A stretch of DNA of 64,000 nt from Chitinophagaceae bacterium (GTDB taxonomy: Bacteria; Bacteroidota; Bacteroidia; Chitinophagales; Chitinophagaceae): the NCBI GenBank assembly GCA_016710165.1, contig JADJLJ010000001.1, positions 1,922,001 through 1,986,000 on the forward strand, read 5' to 3'. The notes below the pieces were generated by a model. That model saw nothing but the letters and a program-made list of their open reading frames with translations, searched no databases and was not told the origin of the DNA. Shown in pieces: positions 28,306-37,523 of this stretch (position 1 is the stretch's first letter; each line of letters begins with the position of its first letter). The position numbers and the translations under genes were made by a program.

Positions 28306-28511
28306 GCAGGCAACATGGGGTTTGCCAAAATGGGGGCAGACGGAAGCCGTGTTTCAGCTTTTTGTTTTTCAATTTGGCTTCATATCCAGCTTGACGTTAG
28401 TAATTTAGCTTTAGAATATGTCATCAACTTTTTATCTTTATTCAGCAGCAGGTAGCCGGGGCGGACGGAATTCTATTGCCCCCACTTCGGCAAGCCCTGT
28501 CCGTTGGCAGT
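28306..28511 (+). other. attC-like site 12
   Basis: 206 bp. R'' GCAGGCAAC pairs with cassette 12 start GTTGCCTGC at 26249. Confidence 0.9.
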
Positions 28512-28540
28512 AAGCTTAGACAGACCCTGCGTTTCAAAAT

Positions 28541-29383
28541 ATGTTCACAAAAAAACAAGACCTTTTACTTGACAAATTTGCAGACCTAAGCGATAGGCTG
28601 TTTGACTTAGGTATTACCACGACAGACAGTTTCACAGGCGAAATAGGAGAATATATTGTTTGCAAACATTTCAAACTAAAGAAATCAAATCGAGTAACAA
28701 GAGCCGTGGACGGTGTTTGCGACTTAGGCAATAATTACCAAGTAAAAGCCAAAGTAGTTTCAAATAATAATTTTAATTACAACATTACAAAGCTTGACAC
28801 AACTGCTTTTCATTTTCTTACAGTCGTTTATTTTGACAGACAATACAATCCGATAAAAATTCTACGAATACCGTCAAGCAAAATTAAAGGAGACCAAATT
28901 TCTATTACTTCATCGTTAATGAATTCAGGAATTGAAATTATTGATAAGTCCGAAATTAAAATTCCAGCAGTAGAAAGAAAAGCAATAAATGAATTTGCAA
29001 AAGCTTATGATGAACTTGAAGAAAGTGGTATTATTAGAAGCAGGCGAATAGTTGGTGACATTGGTGAGTTTTATGCTTGCAGACGATTAGGTTTAGAAAT
29101 TAGCGACAGCAAAAATGAAAAAGGTGTTGATGCCAGAGATAAAAGTGGGTTAACTTTTGAAATCAAAACAAGACGAGTTTACGAAAGTGGACGCAGAGTA
29201 AGTGAAACAAGACGATTAAATAATTTAGTTGGTAAATCAGCCGACTATTTAATAGTTGTAGCCCTTGACAGAAAATTTAAGTGTGCAGGAATGTGGCTAA
29301 TACCAATGCAAAATTTGACAAATCCAAAATCGTCAAATTTAAAAGTTGTAAATACGACATTGGGAACTAAAAATTTAATCTAA
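28541..29383 (+). CDS. Tandem nuclease-like (PD-(D/E)xK) domain protein (cassette 13)
   Basis: 280 residues with two related domains. Domain 1 (about 30-130) has TGEIGEYIVCKHF and then DLGNNYQVKAK. Domain 2 (about 165-275) has VGDIGEFYACRRLG and then KSGLTFEIKTR. The pattern GE...D...(E/Q)xK is that of restriction-endonuclease-like folds (DUF6998-like). Domain 2 retains ExK, while domain 1 has QVK and may be non-catalytic. Role in defence is inferred from fold and company. A lysine-rich reading frame with a membrane tail follows out of frame. Confidence 0.65.
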   Translation: MFTKKQDLLLDKFADLSDRLFDLGITTTDSFTGEIGEYIVCKHFKLKKSNRVTRAVDGVCDLGNNYQVKAKVVSNNNFNYNITKLDTTAFHFLTVVYFDRQYNPIKILRIPSSKIKGDQISITSSLMNSGIEIIDKSEIKIPAVERKAINEFAKAYDELEESGIIRSRRIVGDIGEFYACRRLGLEISDSKNEKGVDARDKSGLTFEIKTRRVYESGRRVSETRRLNNLVGKSADYLIVVALDRKFKCAGMWLIPMQNLTNPKSSNLKVVNTTLGTKNLI

Positions 29384-29415
29384 AGCACAATTAGTTGGTT
29401 AGACACAGGCGATAA

Positions 29416-29640
29416 ATTCACATCTTTCAATTTAAAAAAAAAGTTCGTACTCGACCAGTTGTAAAGGATAAAATAAAAACAACATCCAAAAAGGTAACAC
29501 CAAAAAAGAAAATAGTTCAGCAACATATTCCGACACAGAATTTTCATACTGACAATACAAGTTCTTTTGGTTTAGGTTGCTTCGGTTGGACAATTATTAT
29601 TTTGGGCATCTTGTATTTAATTAGCCTTCTTTCAAGTTGA
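29416..29640 (+). pseudogene. Orphan Lys-rich frame with C-terminal membrane helix
   Basis: An open stretch without ATG: a Lys-rich segment (TSKKVTPKKK) and then a hydrophobic tail GCFGWTIIILGILYLISLL. It is in a different frame from the nuclease-like gene, just after an A9 run at 29434-29442. It may be the remainder of a longer protein split by an indel, or an unrelated remnant. Confidence 0.35.
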
Positions 29641-29652
29641 CACGACAAGCCT

Positions 29653-29855
29653 ACTGCCAACATTGGGTTTTGTGCAAGTTGGGCAGACGGAATAACAATG
29701 AGCTTTTTGTAATTCTATTTGGCTTTTGTTCGGGCTAGACGGAATGCTATTTGGCTTTTTGTTGTTATCTTCATCATCAGTTTTTCAATCAGCAGCGGTT
29801 CCGGGCAGACGGAATACTAATTCCCAACCTGCACAAAGCCCTGTTCGTAATACGC
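29653..29855 (+). other. attC-like site 13
   Basis: 203 bp. R'' ACTGCCAAC pairs with cassette 13 start GTTGGCAGT at 28503. Confidence 0.9.
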
Positions 29856-30638
29856 AAGCCAAAGATTCAGCATCAGATTCCTTTCATGTGTGCGGGGTGT
29901 TGACGTTTTCAGTTCCTAATGCTTTTCGGTTAGGTAATGTTCCGTTGCCTCGGGCAATTTGGCTGCCGCTTCTGGCTTTTGTTACTCTCCGGTTGGGACA
30001 GGTTGAAAGAATTTAATTCCGGCAGCTTTTAAGCATTTGTAATAGTGAGTGGTTTTGTTCTCCTATCTCCCGCCCTTTCTTTTGCTTTGGGCTCGGACGG
30101 TTTGGAAAATTGATCAGATCCTTAGGCAGTGGTTTCTCTTTGATGCTTTCCGGTTTCTGCCGGCAGTACCATTGCTCAATAGGTTTTTGTTTTAGGTATC
30201 ACTTTTTGGAAGGCGGTGGGGCAGGCTTTAGTGAATGTAAATTCCGTTCAGTTAATACCTGTCGTTTCTGTTCTGGCTCGTTCTTTACCAGCTTGCGGGT
30301 GGACAACGGAACAGTTTTCGGGTTTTAACAGTATCGGGTTTAGATTTAGGGACTTCTTTTTATGCATGGCCTTCATGAGTTGGTTTATAGTGGGCTTCGG
30401 TGATCGGGCAGAATATTCCGTTCTCCCTGGCATCTCAACTTTGGCCTGCGTATTACATGGGTTTGGCGCTATGGGGGCCGACCGGTAAAATCTCAGCTTC
30501 TGTGCATATCCGGGCTTTGGATATGGGCCGACCGTTAACTTAAAAGCCTTTTAGCTTACTTAAAAATTTCGTTTCTTTATATAAATCAACAACCGGGCGG
30601 ACAAGGGTTAATCCCCCCACAGCGCCAAGCCCCGGACG
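29847..30638 (+). mobile_element. Cassette 14, no intact plus-strand gene (repeat family)
   Basis: 791 bp, start GTAATACGC. Homologous throughout to cassettes 17, 18, 19 and 31. T-rich on the plus strand. On the minus strand a broken frame can be followed: MKAMHKKKSLNLNPILLKPE, then QVLTERNLHSLKPAPPPSKK, then LINFPNRPSPKQKKGREIGE, interrupted by a frameshift and a TGA. It reads as a decayed gene in reverse orientation. Confidence 0.65.
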
Positions 30639-30647
30639 TTAGCTGCC
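30448..30647 (+). other. attC-like site 14 (GTA core)
   Basis: 200 bp. R'' GCGTATTAC pairs with GTAATACGC at 29847. L arms TTTGGCGCT/AGCGCCAA. Confidence 0.9.
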
Positions 30648-30678
30648 ATTTCAAGTAACACCCAATTAATTTTAAGCA

Positions 30679-31149
30679 ATGAATCTTTCTGGATTTTTTA
30701 TTCTTGTTGGCCTTATTTATTCATACTTTCTTCTTCAATATTATTTCACCCAGACTTTTTATTTAAAATATAATATTATCTTCCTTTTCATTCTAGCAGT
30801 TTTTGCGACTACCTTAATACTAATAATTTCTGCAAAAGGAGAACAAGTGGAAAATATTCTTATGAGTTTAGGAATTTTGTATTACGCATTTCTTTTGCTT
30901 TTGGTTAAACTAACATATCGGTTTGCAAATTCCTATTTCATAAAACGGGGTAAAATAAAAGAAGAATTTCTGAATAAGGGATTTACATATATCTCATACC
31001 ATAAGGGCATATTTTTTAAAGGGCATTCATGGAATAGAGATATAGCGACAAACCCTTCTTGGCTTGATCATGTACTTTCTTGGGTTCTGATTTTATTGCC
31101 CATTCTATGTGTTGTCCTTAGCTTGCTTATCTACAGAAACGGCAGCTAA
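30679..31149 (+). CDS. Predicted membrane protein (cassette 15)
   Basis: 156 residues with four hydrophobic helices (FILVGLIYSYFLLQYYF, IIFLFILAVFATTLILII, an alpha-helical third and a C-terminal VLSWVLILLPILCVVLSLLI). The stop TAA falls in the attC R'' arm, so the final residues GS are encoded by the site. No family recognised. Confidence 0.75.
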   Translation: MNLSGFFILVGLIYSYFLLQYYFTQTFYLKYNIIFLFILAVFATTLILIISAKGEQVENILMSLGILYYAFLLLLVKLTYRFANSYFIKRGKIKEEFLNKGFTYISYHKGIFFKGHSWNRDIATNPSWLDHVLSWVLILLPILCVVLSLLIYRNGS

Positions 31150-31381
31150 CATTGGTTTGGCGTAATTGGGGCGGACGGAAAAACTTTCAACTGCAGCATA
31201 TATCCGGGCATCGGTTATTGGGTTGACCGTTAACTGATCCGCCAGCGGCAGTTTGCATACGCTCGCAGTGCCGCTGGCTGGTTTTCGTTAATCAAATTAA
31301 TTTCGTTTCTTCAATAAAAATTCGGGGTGGGCGGACACAGGGACAATTCCCCAACTACGCCAAGCCCTGGACGTTATCGGC
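31141..31381 (+). other. attC-like site 15 (long, nested hairpin)
   Basis: 241 bp. R'' GGCAGCTAAC pairs with cassette 15 start GTTAGCTGCC at 30638. Nested CCGCCAGCGGCAG hairpin in the loop. Confidence 0.9.
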
Positions 31382-31467
31382 AACCCTATCGGCGGCAGTA
31401 TTAAGATTCATCTTTTACCTTACTTTGCTGGACAAACTAAAATAATTAAAACGACACTTTACTTAAT

Positions 31468-31917
31468 ATGCCAACGATTCCAACTGCATCTATTACTGAC
31501 CCAAATTCCCAATGGCAGATTATCATCAGAGATTTGGTTGCTCCCGGGACACGGTTTCATTTAAATAATAATAAACTAAATTATGACAAGAGTAGTAATG
31601 CTTGTCGGTTTTCAGCTTGTACTACAGCCATAAGACGAAACAGAACTAGTGGTCTTTGCGACACACATCAAATACACCAACATTCTTTGTTTTTAGAATT
31701 GCAAAATCCCCAACATAATATTGTAAATGCACCATTGCATTTAGAAATTGTTGATAAATTGATAGAATGGGCTGGTACTAGGAATTTTGATTTGACACCA
31801 CTATTTCAAGACATTTCATTCAATATACTCGGCAATATACCCGATGTTTCGACTTTGTCCAGTGACACAACTCATCATGGCTTTACTCCCCCCTACGTTA
31901 CAGTCCTTAGTCGATGA
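31468..31917 (+). CDS. Cys/His-containing hypothetical protein (cassette 16)
   Basis: 149 residues. A possible zinc-binding cluster C-x4-C...CDTH lies at about residues 46-70. The C-terminus overlaps a second frame beginning at 31877. The overlap contains a C6 run, so both may belong to one protein of about 245 residues split by a one-base error. It is the first gene of the Sau3AI-like R-M cassette. Role unknown. Confidence 0.5.
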   Translation: MPTIPTASITDPNSQWQIIIRDLVAPGTRFHLNNNKLNYDKSSNACRFSACTTAIRRNRTSGLCDTHQIHQHSLFLELQNPQHNIVNAPLHLEIVDKLIEWAGTRNFDLTPLFQDISFNILGNIPDVSTLSSDTTHHGFTPPYVTVLSR

Positions 31918-32215
31918 AGTAATTCTTATTGTTAATAAGCATTTACCTGATTTCAATAATTCCTCTTACCAACCATTATTAACTAAACAAGGATTAATAC
32001 CAGCGAGAATTCTTGCGTTAACTTTTGCTGGCCTTGTATTATGCGAAGAGGCTAACAGAGGAGACCGTTGGTTTAGCAGGATAATTCGAAAGGAAGAATT
32101 TCAAACAGAATTGTTAGGAGGTGCTATGCCTATTGGTTATTTTGCAGCAAGAATGTTTCCTTGGGGAATTGAGATTGGTAAAGCGGCTTTTCGTTTCGTT
32201 CCAAATGGCAGATAA
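31877..32215 (+). CDS. Hypothetical protein overlapping vsr (cassette 16)
   Basis: 112 residues (ATG at 31877), either separate or the continuation of the previous protein (TLQSLVDEVILIVNKHLPDF onward). It ends 11 bp inside the Vsr gene, indicating co-translation. No domain recognised. Confidence 0.5.
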   Translation: MALLPPTLQSLVDEVILIVNKHLPDFNNSSYQPLLTKQGLIPARILALTFAGLVLCEEANRGDRWFSRIIRKEEFQTELLGGAMPIGYFAARMFPWGIEIGKAAFRFVPNGR

Positions 32216-32654
32216 AAAAATATATGTAAGAGATAAAAGATCTCCAACTCCTTCAAGTGAGAATGTTTCAAAAGTCATGAGCAGCAACAAAGCAAAAGAT
32301 ACAAAGCCTGAGCTGCTTTTGCGAAAGTTACTTTGGAAAAATGGACTAAGGGGATATAGAATTCACCCAAAGAAGATTGCGGGAAAGCCAGATGTTTGTT
32401 TTATTTCACGAAAAGTTGCAATTTTTATAAATGGATGCTTTTGGCATAGATGTCCGTATTGTAATTATAAATTACCTAAACAGAATAAGCATTTTTGGGA
32501 AAATAAATTTAGAAATAATGTGAGAAGGGATAAGGAAAAGATTATGCAGTTGAAAAAAATGAAATGGAAAGTAATCACTGTTTGGGAATGCCAGTTAAAG
32601 AAACATAAAGTTGATAAAACACTAAATTCGATAATACACAAAATCAGATATTGA
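32205..32654 (+). CDS. vsr: Very short patch repair endonuclease Vsr (cassette 16)
   Basis: 149 residues. Vsr signatures are present: KPELLLRKLLWKNGLRGYR, KIAGKPDVCFISRKVAIF with the catalytic Asp at about residue 63, and GCFWHRC with zinc and active-site residues. Vsr nicks 5' of the T in T:G mismatches created when 5-methylcytosine deaminates. It therefore fits the cytosine-5 methyltransferase encoded downstream in the same cassette. Confidence 0.92.
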   Translation: MADKKIYVRDKRSPTPSSENVSKVMSSNKAKDTKPELLLRKLLWKNGLRGYRIHPKKIAGKPDVCFISRKVAIFINGCFWHRCPYCNYKLPKQNKHFWENKFRNNVRRDKEKIMQLKKMKWKVITVWECQLKKHKVDKTLNSIIHKIRY

Positions 32655-32684
32655 TTTTGTTAACCCCATGTTGAAAACTATTTT

Positions 32685-32738
32685 GGACAAAATTTGTCCT
32701 TCTCAATTCCTTCCCCTACATTTGGACAAAATATGTCC
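32685..32738 (+). promoter_or_regulatory. Tandem operators for the R-M controller protein
   Basis: Two 15-bp palindromes with centres 39 bp apart: GGACAAAATTTGTCC (32685-32699, perfect) and GGACAAAATATGTCC (32724-32738, one mismatched pair). They lie immediately before the XRE gene, as C-boxes do before controller genes of R-M systems. Confidence 0.8.
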
Positions 32739-32741
32739 CAA

Positions 32742-33071
32742 ATGGCATCTTCCAAAAAAAACATATCGACAGTTGGAGAGCAACTCAGAACAATACGGGA
32801 AAAGGCAAACCTTCCTTTGAGAGAAGTAGCAACAAGCATTGGTATCGACACTTCTCTGCTTGGCAAAATTGAACGCAATGAAAGGCAAGCAACAAAGGAA
32901 CAGGTTAAACAATTAGCTGCATTCTATAAAATCGATGAAAAAAAATTATTGAAAGAGCTGCTGAGTGACCAATTTGCTTATAAGATACTTGAAGAAGAGG
33001 CAGACTTAGATACGTTCATACTTGCGGAAGATAAAGTTGAATACTTAAAAACCAATCACAATGCCAAATAA
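32742..33071 (+). CDS. XRE-family controller protein of the R-M system (cassette 16)
   Basis: A helix-turn-helix protein of about 109 residues (LREVATSIGIDTSLLGKIER is the DNA-binding region). The start at 32742 is preferred because an earlier in-frame ATG at 32733 lies within the second operator. It overlaps the methyltransferase start by 11 bp. It probably represses and activates its own operon, delaying nuclease synthesis until DNA is methylated. Confidence 0.82.
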   Translation: MASSKKNISTVGEQLRTIREKANLPLREVATSIGIDTSLLGKIERNERQATKEQVKQLAAFYKIDEKKLLKELLSDQFAYKILEEEADLDTFILAEDKVEYLKTNHNAK

Positions 33072-33852
33072 AATTAGAGTTGCAGAACTGTTTGCAGGAG
33101 TTGGTGGTTTCAGACTAGGTTTAGAAGGATGGAAAAAGAAATCCGCCTCATCGGGCTATACCAAATCCGTTAAGCCAGTATATGAAGTTGTTTGGAGTAA
33201 CCAATGGGAACCATCGACAAAAACACAACATGCCTCATTAGTATATGAGCAACGCTTTGGCAAAGATGGACACAGCAACGAGGATATAACAACTGTTGAC
33301 GTAACAAAAATCCCTGACCACGACATATTAGTCGGCGGCTTCCCTTGCCAGGACTATTCCGTAGCAACTACATTAAAAAATTCAAAAGGATTAATCGGCA
33401 AAAAAGGTGTGTTATGGTGGTCAATACATAAAATATTAAGCGAAAAAAAGAAAAAGCCAAAGTACATTTTTTTGGAAAATGTTGACCGCTTACTTATTTC
33501 ACCATCTAAACAACGAGGAAGAGATTTTGCAATAATTTTAAAAAGCTTAGATGACCTTGGCTATGCAGTTGAATGGAGAATAATCAATGCGGCTGATTAT
33601 GGAATGCCACAAAGAAGAAGAAGAATTTTCATTTTAGCATACCTAAAAACAACATCCATATACAAAGACCTCAAAAGATGTAATTCCAGAGATTGGATAC
33701 TTAATGAAGGTACTCTTGCTTCTGCCTTTCCTGTTACTTCAAACGAGTTGGTTCTCCCCACGGAATTTGAATTGAATGGTGATATTGTTGAAATATCTTC
33801 TTCTTTTAATAAAATGGCGGAGCATCAATATTTGAAAATAGTGGAGTTATGA
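33061..33852 (+). CDS. dcm: DNA cytosine-5 methyltransferase, N-terminal part (cassette 16)
   Basis: 263 residues with m5C methyltransferase motif I (ELFAGVGGFRLGLE), motif IV with catalytic Cys96 (GGFPCQDYS), motif VI (FLENVDRLL) and motif VIII (QRRRRIFIL). The frame ends early near 33838-33857. The rest (motifs IX-X) continues downstream after two small indels in homopolymers. Paired with a Sau3AI-like nuclease it should methylate C in GATC, by analogy with M.Sau3AI. Confidence 0.9.
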   Translation: MPNKIRVAELFAGVGGFRLGLEGWKKKSASSGYTKSVKPVYEVVWSNQWEPSTKTQHASLVYEQRFGKDGHSNEDITTVDVTKIPDHDILVGGFPCQDYSVATTLKNSKGLIGKKGVLWWSIHKILSEKKKKPKYIFLENVDRLLISPSKQRGRDFAIILKSLDDLGYAVEWRIINAADYGMPQRRRRIFILAYLKTTSIYKDLKRCNSRDWILNEGTLASAFPVTSNELVLPTEFELNGDIVEISSSFNKMAEHQYLKIVEL

Positions 33853-33856
33853 TTAA

Positions 33857-34354
33857 GGTATTGTAACTACATTAAAAACCATTCCAGAGTTCTATGGTGA
33901 AGCGATTGTACTTAAAGACATAATTCAAAACGGTGAAGTTACCGAAGAGTTTTACATTAATGACAAAGACCTCGATAAATGGCGCTATTTAAAAGGTCCC
34001 AAAAAAGAAATCCGTGTAAACACAGACGGGTTTGAATACAATTACAGCGAGGGCGGTATGGTATTTCCTGACTCACTAAACAAACCATCACGGACTATCA
34101 TTACTGGTGAAGGAGGTTCATCTCCTTCAAGGTTTAAGCATGTCATACAAACTAAAAAAGGGTATAGACGGTTATCCCCTGTCGAGCTTGAAAGACTGAA
34201 TATGTTTCCAGACAATCATACAAAATTAGATGGCGTTTCAGATACAAAAAGGGCTTTCTTTATGGGCAATGCATTGGTTGTAGGTGTTATTGAAAAAATC
34301 GGCTTAGCTTTAAAGGAAAAAATTGAGAATGAAGCCCTTGTACAACAAGTCTGA
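33857..34354 (+). CDS. dcm: DNA cytosine-5 methyltransferase, C-terminal part (frame-shifted)
   Basis: Continues the methyltransferase from GIVTTLKTIPEFYGEA through the target-recognition region to motif IX-X (YRRLSPVELERLNMFPDN and FFMGNALVV). It has no start codon of its own near the break (first ATG 34058). Two one-base corrections would restore a protein of about 430 residues. It overlaps the restriction gene. Confidence 0.82.
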   Translation, partial: GIVTTLKTIPEFYGEAIVLKDIIQNGEVTEEFYINDKDLDKWRYLKGPKKEIRVNTDGFEYNYSEGGMVFPDSLNKPSRTIITGEGGSSPSRFKHVIQTKKGYRRLSPVELERLNMFPDNHTKLDGVSDTKRAFFMGNALVVGVIEKIGLALKEKIENEALVQQV

Positions 34355-35714
34355 TAAACGTTCAGTTTTAACCTTCGCAAAAAAATTAAGAAACAAAACA
34401 CTTCGAGAGGTCTGCGATTCAACAATTTTAAAACATACTTATTCTGGCAAAGGAAATTTTGGACAGATACTTGAAAAGTATTACTTCCAATATGAGCCAA
34501 ACTCTGAATCAGAAGCAGATTTCAACGAAATAGGTCTTGAACTTAAATCTTCTCCGTTAAAACAATTAAAGAATAAAGAGTTTCGCTCCAAGGAAAGATT
34601 AGTTCTCAATATTATAAACTATCTCGAAGTCGTAAATCAAGATTTTGCAACAAGTTCGTTTTGGAAAAAGAATGCTAATATTTTGTTGATTTTTTATTTA
34701 CACAAACCCAATCAGAATCTTTTAGATTACATCATCAAATTAGTAGATGAATGGAATTTCCCAGTTAATGATTTAGAAATTATTAAGAGAGATTGGGAAA
34801 CCATAAAAAAGAAAATCACTGATGGTAAGGCACATGAATTATCAGAAGGTGATACTTTCTACTTAGGTGCATGTACAAAAGGAGGGAAAGGTGGCAATGA
34901 AAGGCCACAACCTAACAATCCATTACCTGCAAAGCAAAGAGCCTATTCTTTGAAACAAGGATATGTTAATCATATAATCGCTTCAATCGCCAATGAAGCC
35001 ACAGGTGTTTATGGCAAACTCATCAAATCTAGTACAGAAGTTAAAAAGAAAAGCTTAGAGGAGATTGTTTTATCGAAATTTAAACCCTATTATGGCTTGA
35101 CAGTTGACCAAATAGTTAAAAAATTAGGAATTAAACTAAATGTAAATGCGAAAAGCTTTTATGCAAGTTTGACCAAAGCGATTCTTGGTGTTGAACTTGA
35201 CAAAGAAATTGAAGAGTTTGAAAAAGCTGAAATAATAGTGAAGACTGTAAGACTTAAAGAAAACAACCTACCGAAAGAAGATATTTCATTCCCAACTTTT
35301 AAATATGAAGAACTAATTGAAGAAGACTGGGAAACTTCGGAGTTTAAAGAATTACTAGAACATAAGTTCCTCTTTGTATTTTTTCAATTTTCAAATGGAC
35401 AACTTATTTTCAAAAAGGTAAAATTTTGGAATATGCCTTATAAAGATATTTTACAGGCAAAAAAAGTTTGGGCTAAGACAAAAGCTATAGTTGCAAGTGG
35501 CGACATTGTAGAAAAAGTAGTAAATAAAATTCGCTATACGAATTTCCCAAACAAGGAATTTAACACAGTTTCTCATGTAAGACCCCATGCACAAAATGCA
35601 AATGATACATATCCTTTACCGACAAAGGATAAGGTTTCAAAATTGAAAGACTATACTAAACATTGTTTTTGGCTTAATAGCAGTTACATCAGAGATGAAA
35701 TTTATCTCAAATAA
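34323..35714 (+). CDS. Sau3AI/MutH-family type II restriction endonuclease (cassette 16)
   Basis: 463 residues, the length of Sau3AI. The first half has the MutH-type active site: E51 (GQILEKYYF), D66 and E73-x-K75 (EADFNEIGLELK), the same spacing as D70/E77/K79 of MutH. The second half is a related, probably non-catalytic copy. The end has the family block VRPHAQNANDTYPLPT and CFWLN. Family members cut at GATC. The gene is intact. Confidence 0.9.
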   Translation: MRMKPLYNKSDKRSVLTFAKKLRNKTLREVCDSTILKHTYSGKGNFGQILEKYYFQYEPNSESEADFNEIGLELKSSPLKQLKNKEFRSKERLVLNIINYLEVVNQDFATSSFWKKNANILLIFYLHKPNQNLLDYIIKLVDEWNFPVNDLEIIKRDWETIKKKITDGKAHELSEGDTFYLGACTKGGKGGNERPQPNNPLPAKQRAYSLKQGYVNHIIASIANEATGVYGKLIKSSTEVKKKSLEEIVLSKFKPYYGLTVDQIVKKLGIKLNVNAKSFYASLTKAILGVELDKEIEEFEKAEIIVKTVRLKENNLPKEDISFPTFKYEELIEEDWETSEFKELLEHKFLFVFFQFSNGQLIFKKVKFWNMPYKDILQAKKVWAKTKAIVASGDIVEKVVNKIRYTNFPNKEFNTVSHVRPHAQNANDTYPLPTKDKVSKLKDYTKHCFWLNSSYIRDEIYLK

Positions 35715-35744
35715 AGCAGTACTGACTCGGGACGAAGAAGGGCA

Positions 35745-35949
35745 GCCGATAACATTGGTATTGCCAAAATGCAGGCTGACGGAAGCCGTGTTTCAACTGT
35801 AGTAATTCTGTTGGGCTGCATATCCAGCTTGACCTTATCTATTTAGCTATGTGCATATCATCATCTTTTTTATCTTTACTCAGCAGCGGTTAGCCGGGGC
35901 GGACGTAATTCTATTACCTGCACTTCGGCAATACCTAGCCGTTATACGC
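35745..35949 (+). other. attC-like site 16
   Basis: 205 bp. R'' GCCGATAAC pairs with cassette 16 start GTTATCGGC at 31373, 4.4 kb away. Confidence 0.9.
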
Positions 35950-36733
35950 AAGCCAAAGATCCAGGATCAATTTCCTTACATGTGTGCGGGGTGTTTACGC
36001 TTTCTGTTCCCAATGCTTTTCGATTGAGTAATGTTCCGTTGCCTCGGGAAATGTGGCTACCGTATATGGCTTTTATTAATCTCCGGTTTGGACAGGTTGA
36101 AAGAATGTAATTCCAGTAGCTTTTAAGCATTTCGAACAGTGAGTGACTTTGTTCTCCTATCTCCTGCCCTTTCTTTTGCTTTGGGCCTGGACGGTTTGGA
36201 AAATTGATCAGATCATCAGTTAGTGGTCGTCTTTGGTGCTTTCCGGTTTCTGCCGGCAGCACCGTTGTTTAAAAGCTCCCTCATTTGACACCTCTTTTTG
36301 GAAGGCGGTGGGGCAGGCTTTAGCGGGGGTAAATTTCGTTCGGTTAATACCTGTCGGTTCGGTTCATGCTCTTTCCTTACCGGCTTGCTGGTAGGCAACG
36401 GAACGCTTTTCGGCTTTTAAAAGCATTACGGGATGATTCACGGACTTCTTTTCAAAAACAGGCCTCTTTGGCTAATCAGCAGAGGGTTGGGTTTATAGGC
36501 TGATAATTGCGTTTTCTCAGGCATCTCAACTTTGGCCTGCGTATAACAGGGGGTTTGGTGCAATTGGGGCCTGACCGATAAACTCCCAGCTTTTGTTCCC
36601 CTGGTCATCACTTGCTATGAGCTGGAAGGAGCTAAAATGGATTCGTAACTGATTTTAAAATTTCGTTTCTTTATATCAAGCCCGGGCCAGGCAGACGGAA
36701 CACTGACTTCCCCAACTGCACCAAGCCCCGACG
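35941..36733 (+). mobile_element. Cassette 17, no intact plus-strand gene (repeat family)
   Basis: 792 bp, start GTTATACGC, the only family member with a GTT core. Minus-strand pieces MPEKTQLSAYKPNPLLISQR, RQVLTERNLPPLKPAPPPSKK and LINFPNRPGPKQKKGQEIGE match those in cassettes 14, 18, 19 and 31 but lie in different frames. Confidence 0.65.
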
Positions 36734-36741
36734 TAATACGC
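36539..36741 (+). other. attC-like site 17
   Basis: 203 bp. R'' GCGTATAAC pairs with cassette 17 start GTTATACGC at 35941. The T and A changes are matched in both arms. Confidence 0.88.
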
Positions 36742-37515
36742 AAGCCAAAGATTCAGCATCAGTTTCCTTTCATGTGTGCGGGGTGTTGACGTTTTCAGTT
36801 TCTAATACTTTCCGGTTAGGTAATGTTCCGTTGTTTCAGGGAATTTGGCTGCCGCTTCTGGCTTTTGTTACTCTCCGGTTGGGACAGGCTGAAAGAATTT
36901 AATCCCTTCTGCTTTTAAACATTTGGAATAGTGAGTGGCTTTTTTCTCCTATCCCTGCCCTTTCTTTTGCTTTTGGGCTCGGACGGGTTGGAAAATTAAT
37001 CTGATCATCAGGCAGTGGTTTCTCTTTGATGCTTCCCGGTTTCTGCCGGCAGTACCGGTGTTCAATGAGTTTTTGTTTCAGGTATCTCTTTTTGGAAGGC
37101 GGTGGGGCAGGCTTTAGTGAAAGTAAAGCCTGTACAGTTAATACCTGTCGTTGTAGTTTCTGCTCTTTCTTAAACGGCTTTGGGTGGACAACGGAACGAT
37201 TTTCAGCTTTTAACAGTATTACGGGGTGATTCAGGGACTTCTTTTCAAAAGCTGTTTTCTTTGGTTAATCAGCAGTGAGCCCTGGCAGGTAATTCCCTTT
37301 TCTAAAGCATCTCAACTTTGGCCTGCGTATTACATGGGTTTGGCGCTATGGGGGCCGACCGGTAAAATCTCAGCTTCGGTGCATATCCAGGCTTTGGCTA
37401 TGGGCCGATCGTTAACTTAAAAGCCTTACGGCTTATTTAAAAATTTCGTTTCTTTATATAAATCAACAACCGGGCGGACAAGGGTTAATTCCCCCACAGC
37501 GCCAAGCCTCGGACG
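36733..37515 (+). mobile_element. Cassette 18, no intact plus-strand gene (repeat family)
   Basis: 782 bp, start GTAATACGC, nearly identical to cassette 31. The minus strand has the longest open stretch of the family (from HPVILLKAENRSVVHPKPFK to LKPAPPPSKKRYLKQKLIEH and beyond) but no ATG in frame. Confidence 0.65.
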
Positions 37516-37523
37516 TAATACGC
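37325..37523 (+). other. attC-like site 18 (GTA core)
   Basis: 199 bp. R'' GCGTATTAC pairs with GTAATACGC at 36733. Confidence 0.88.
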
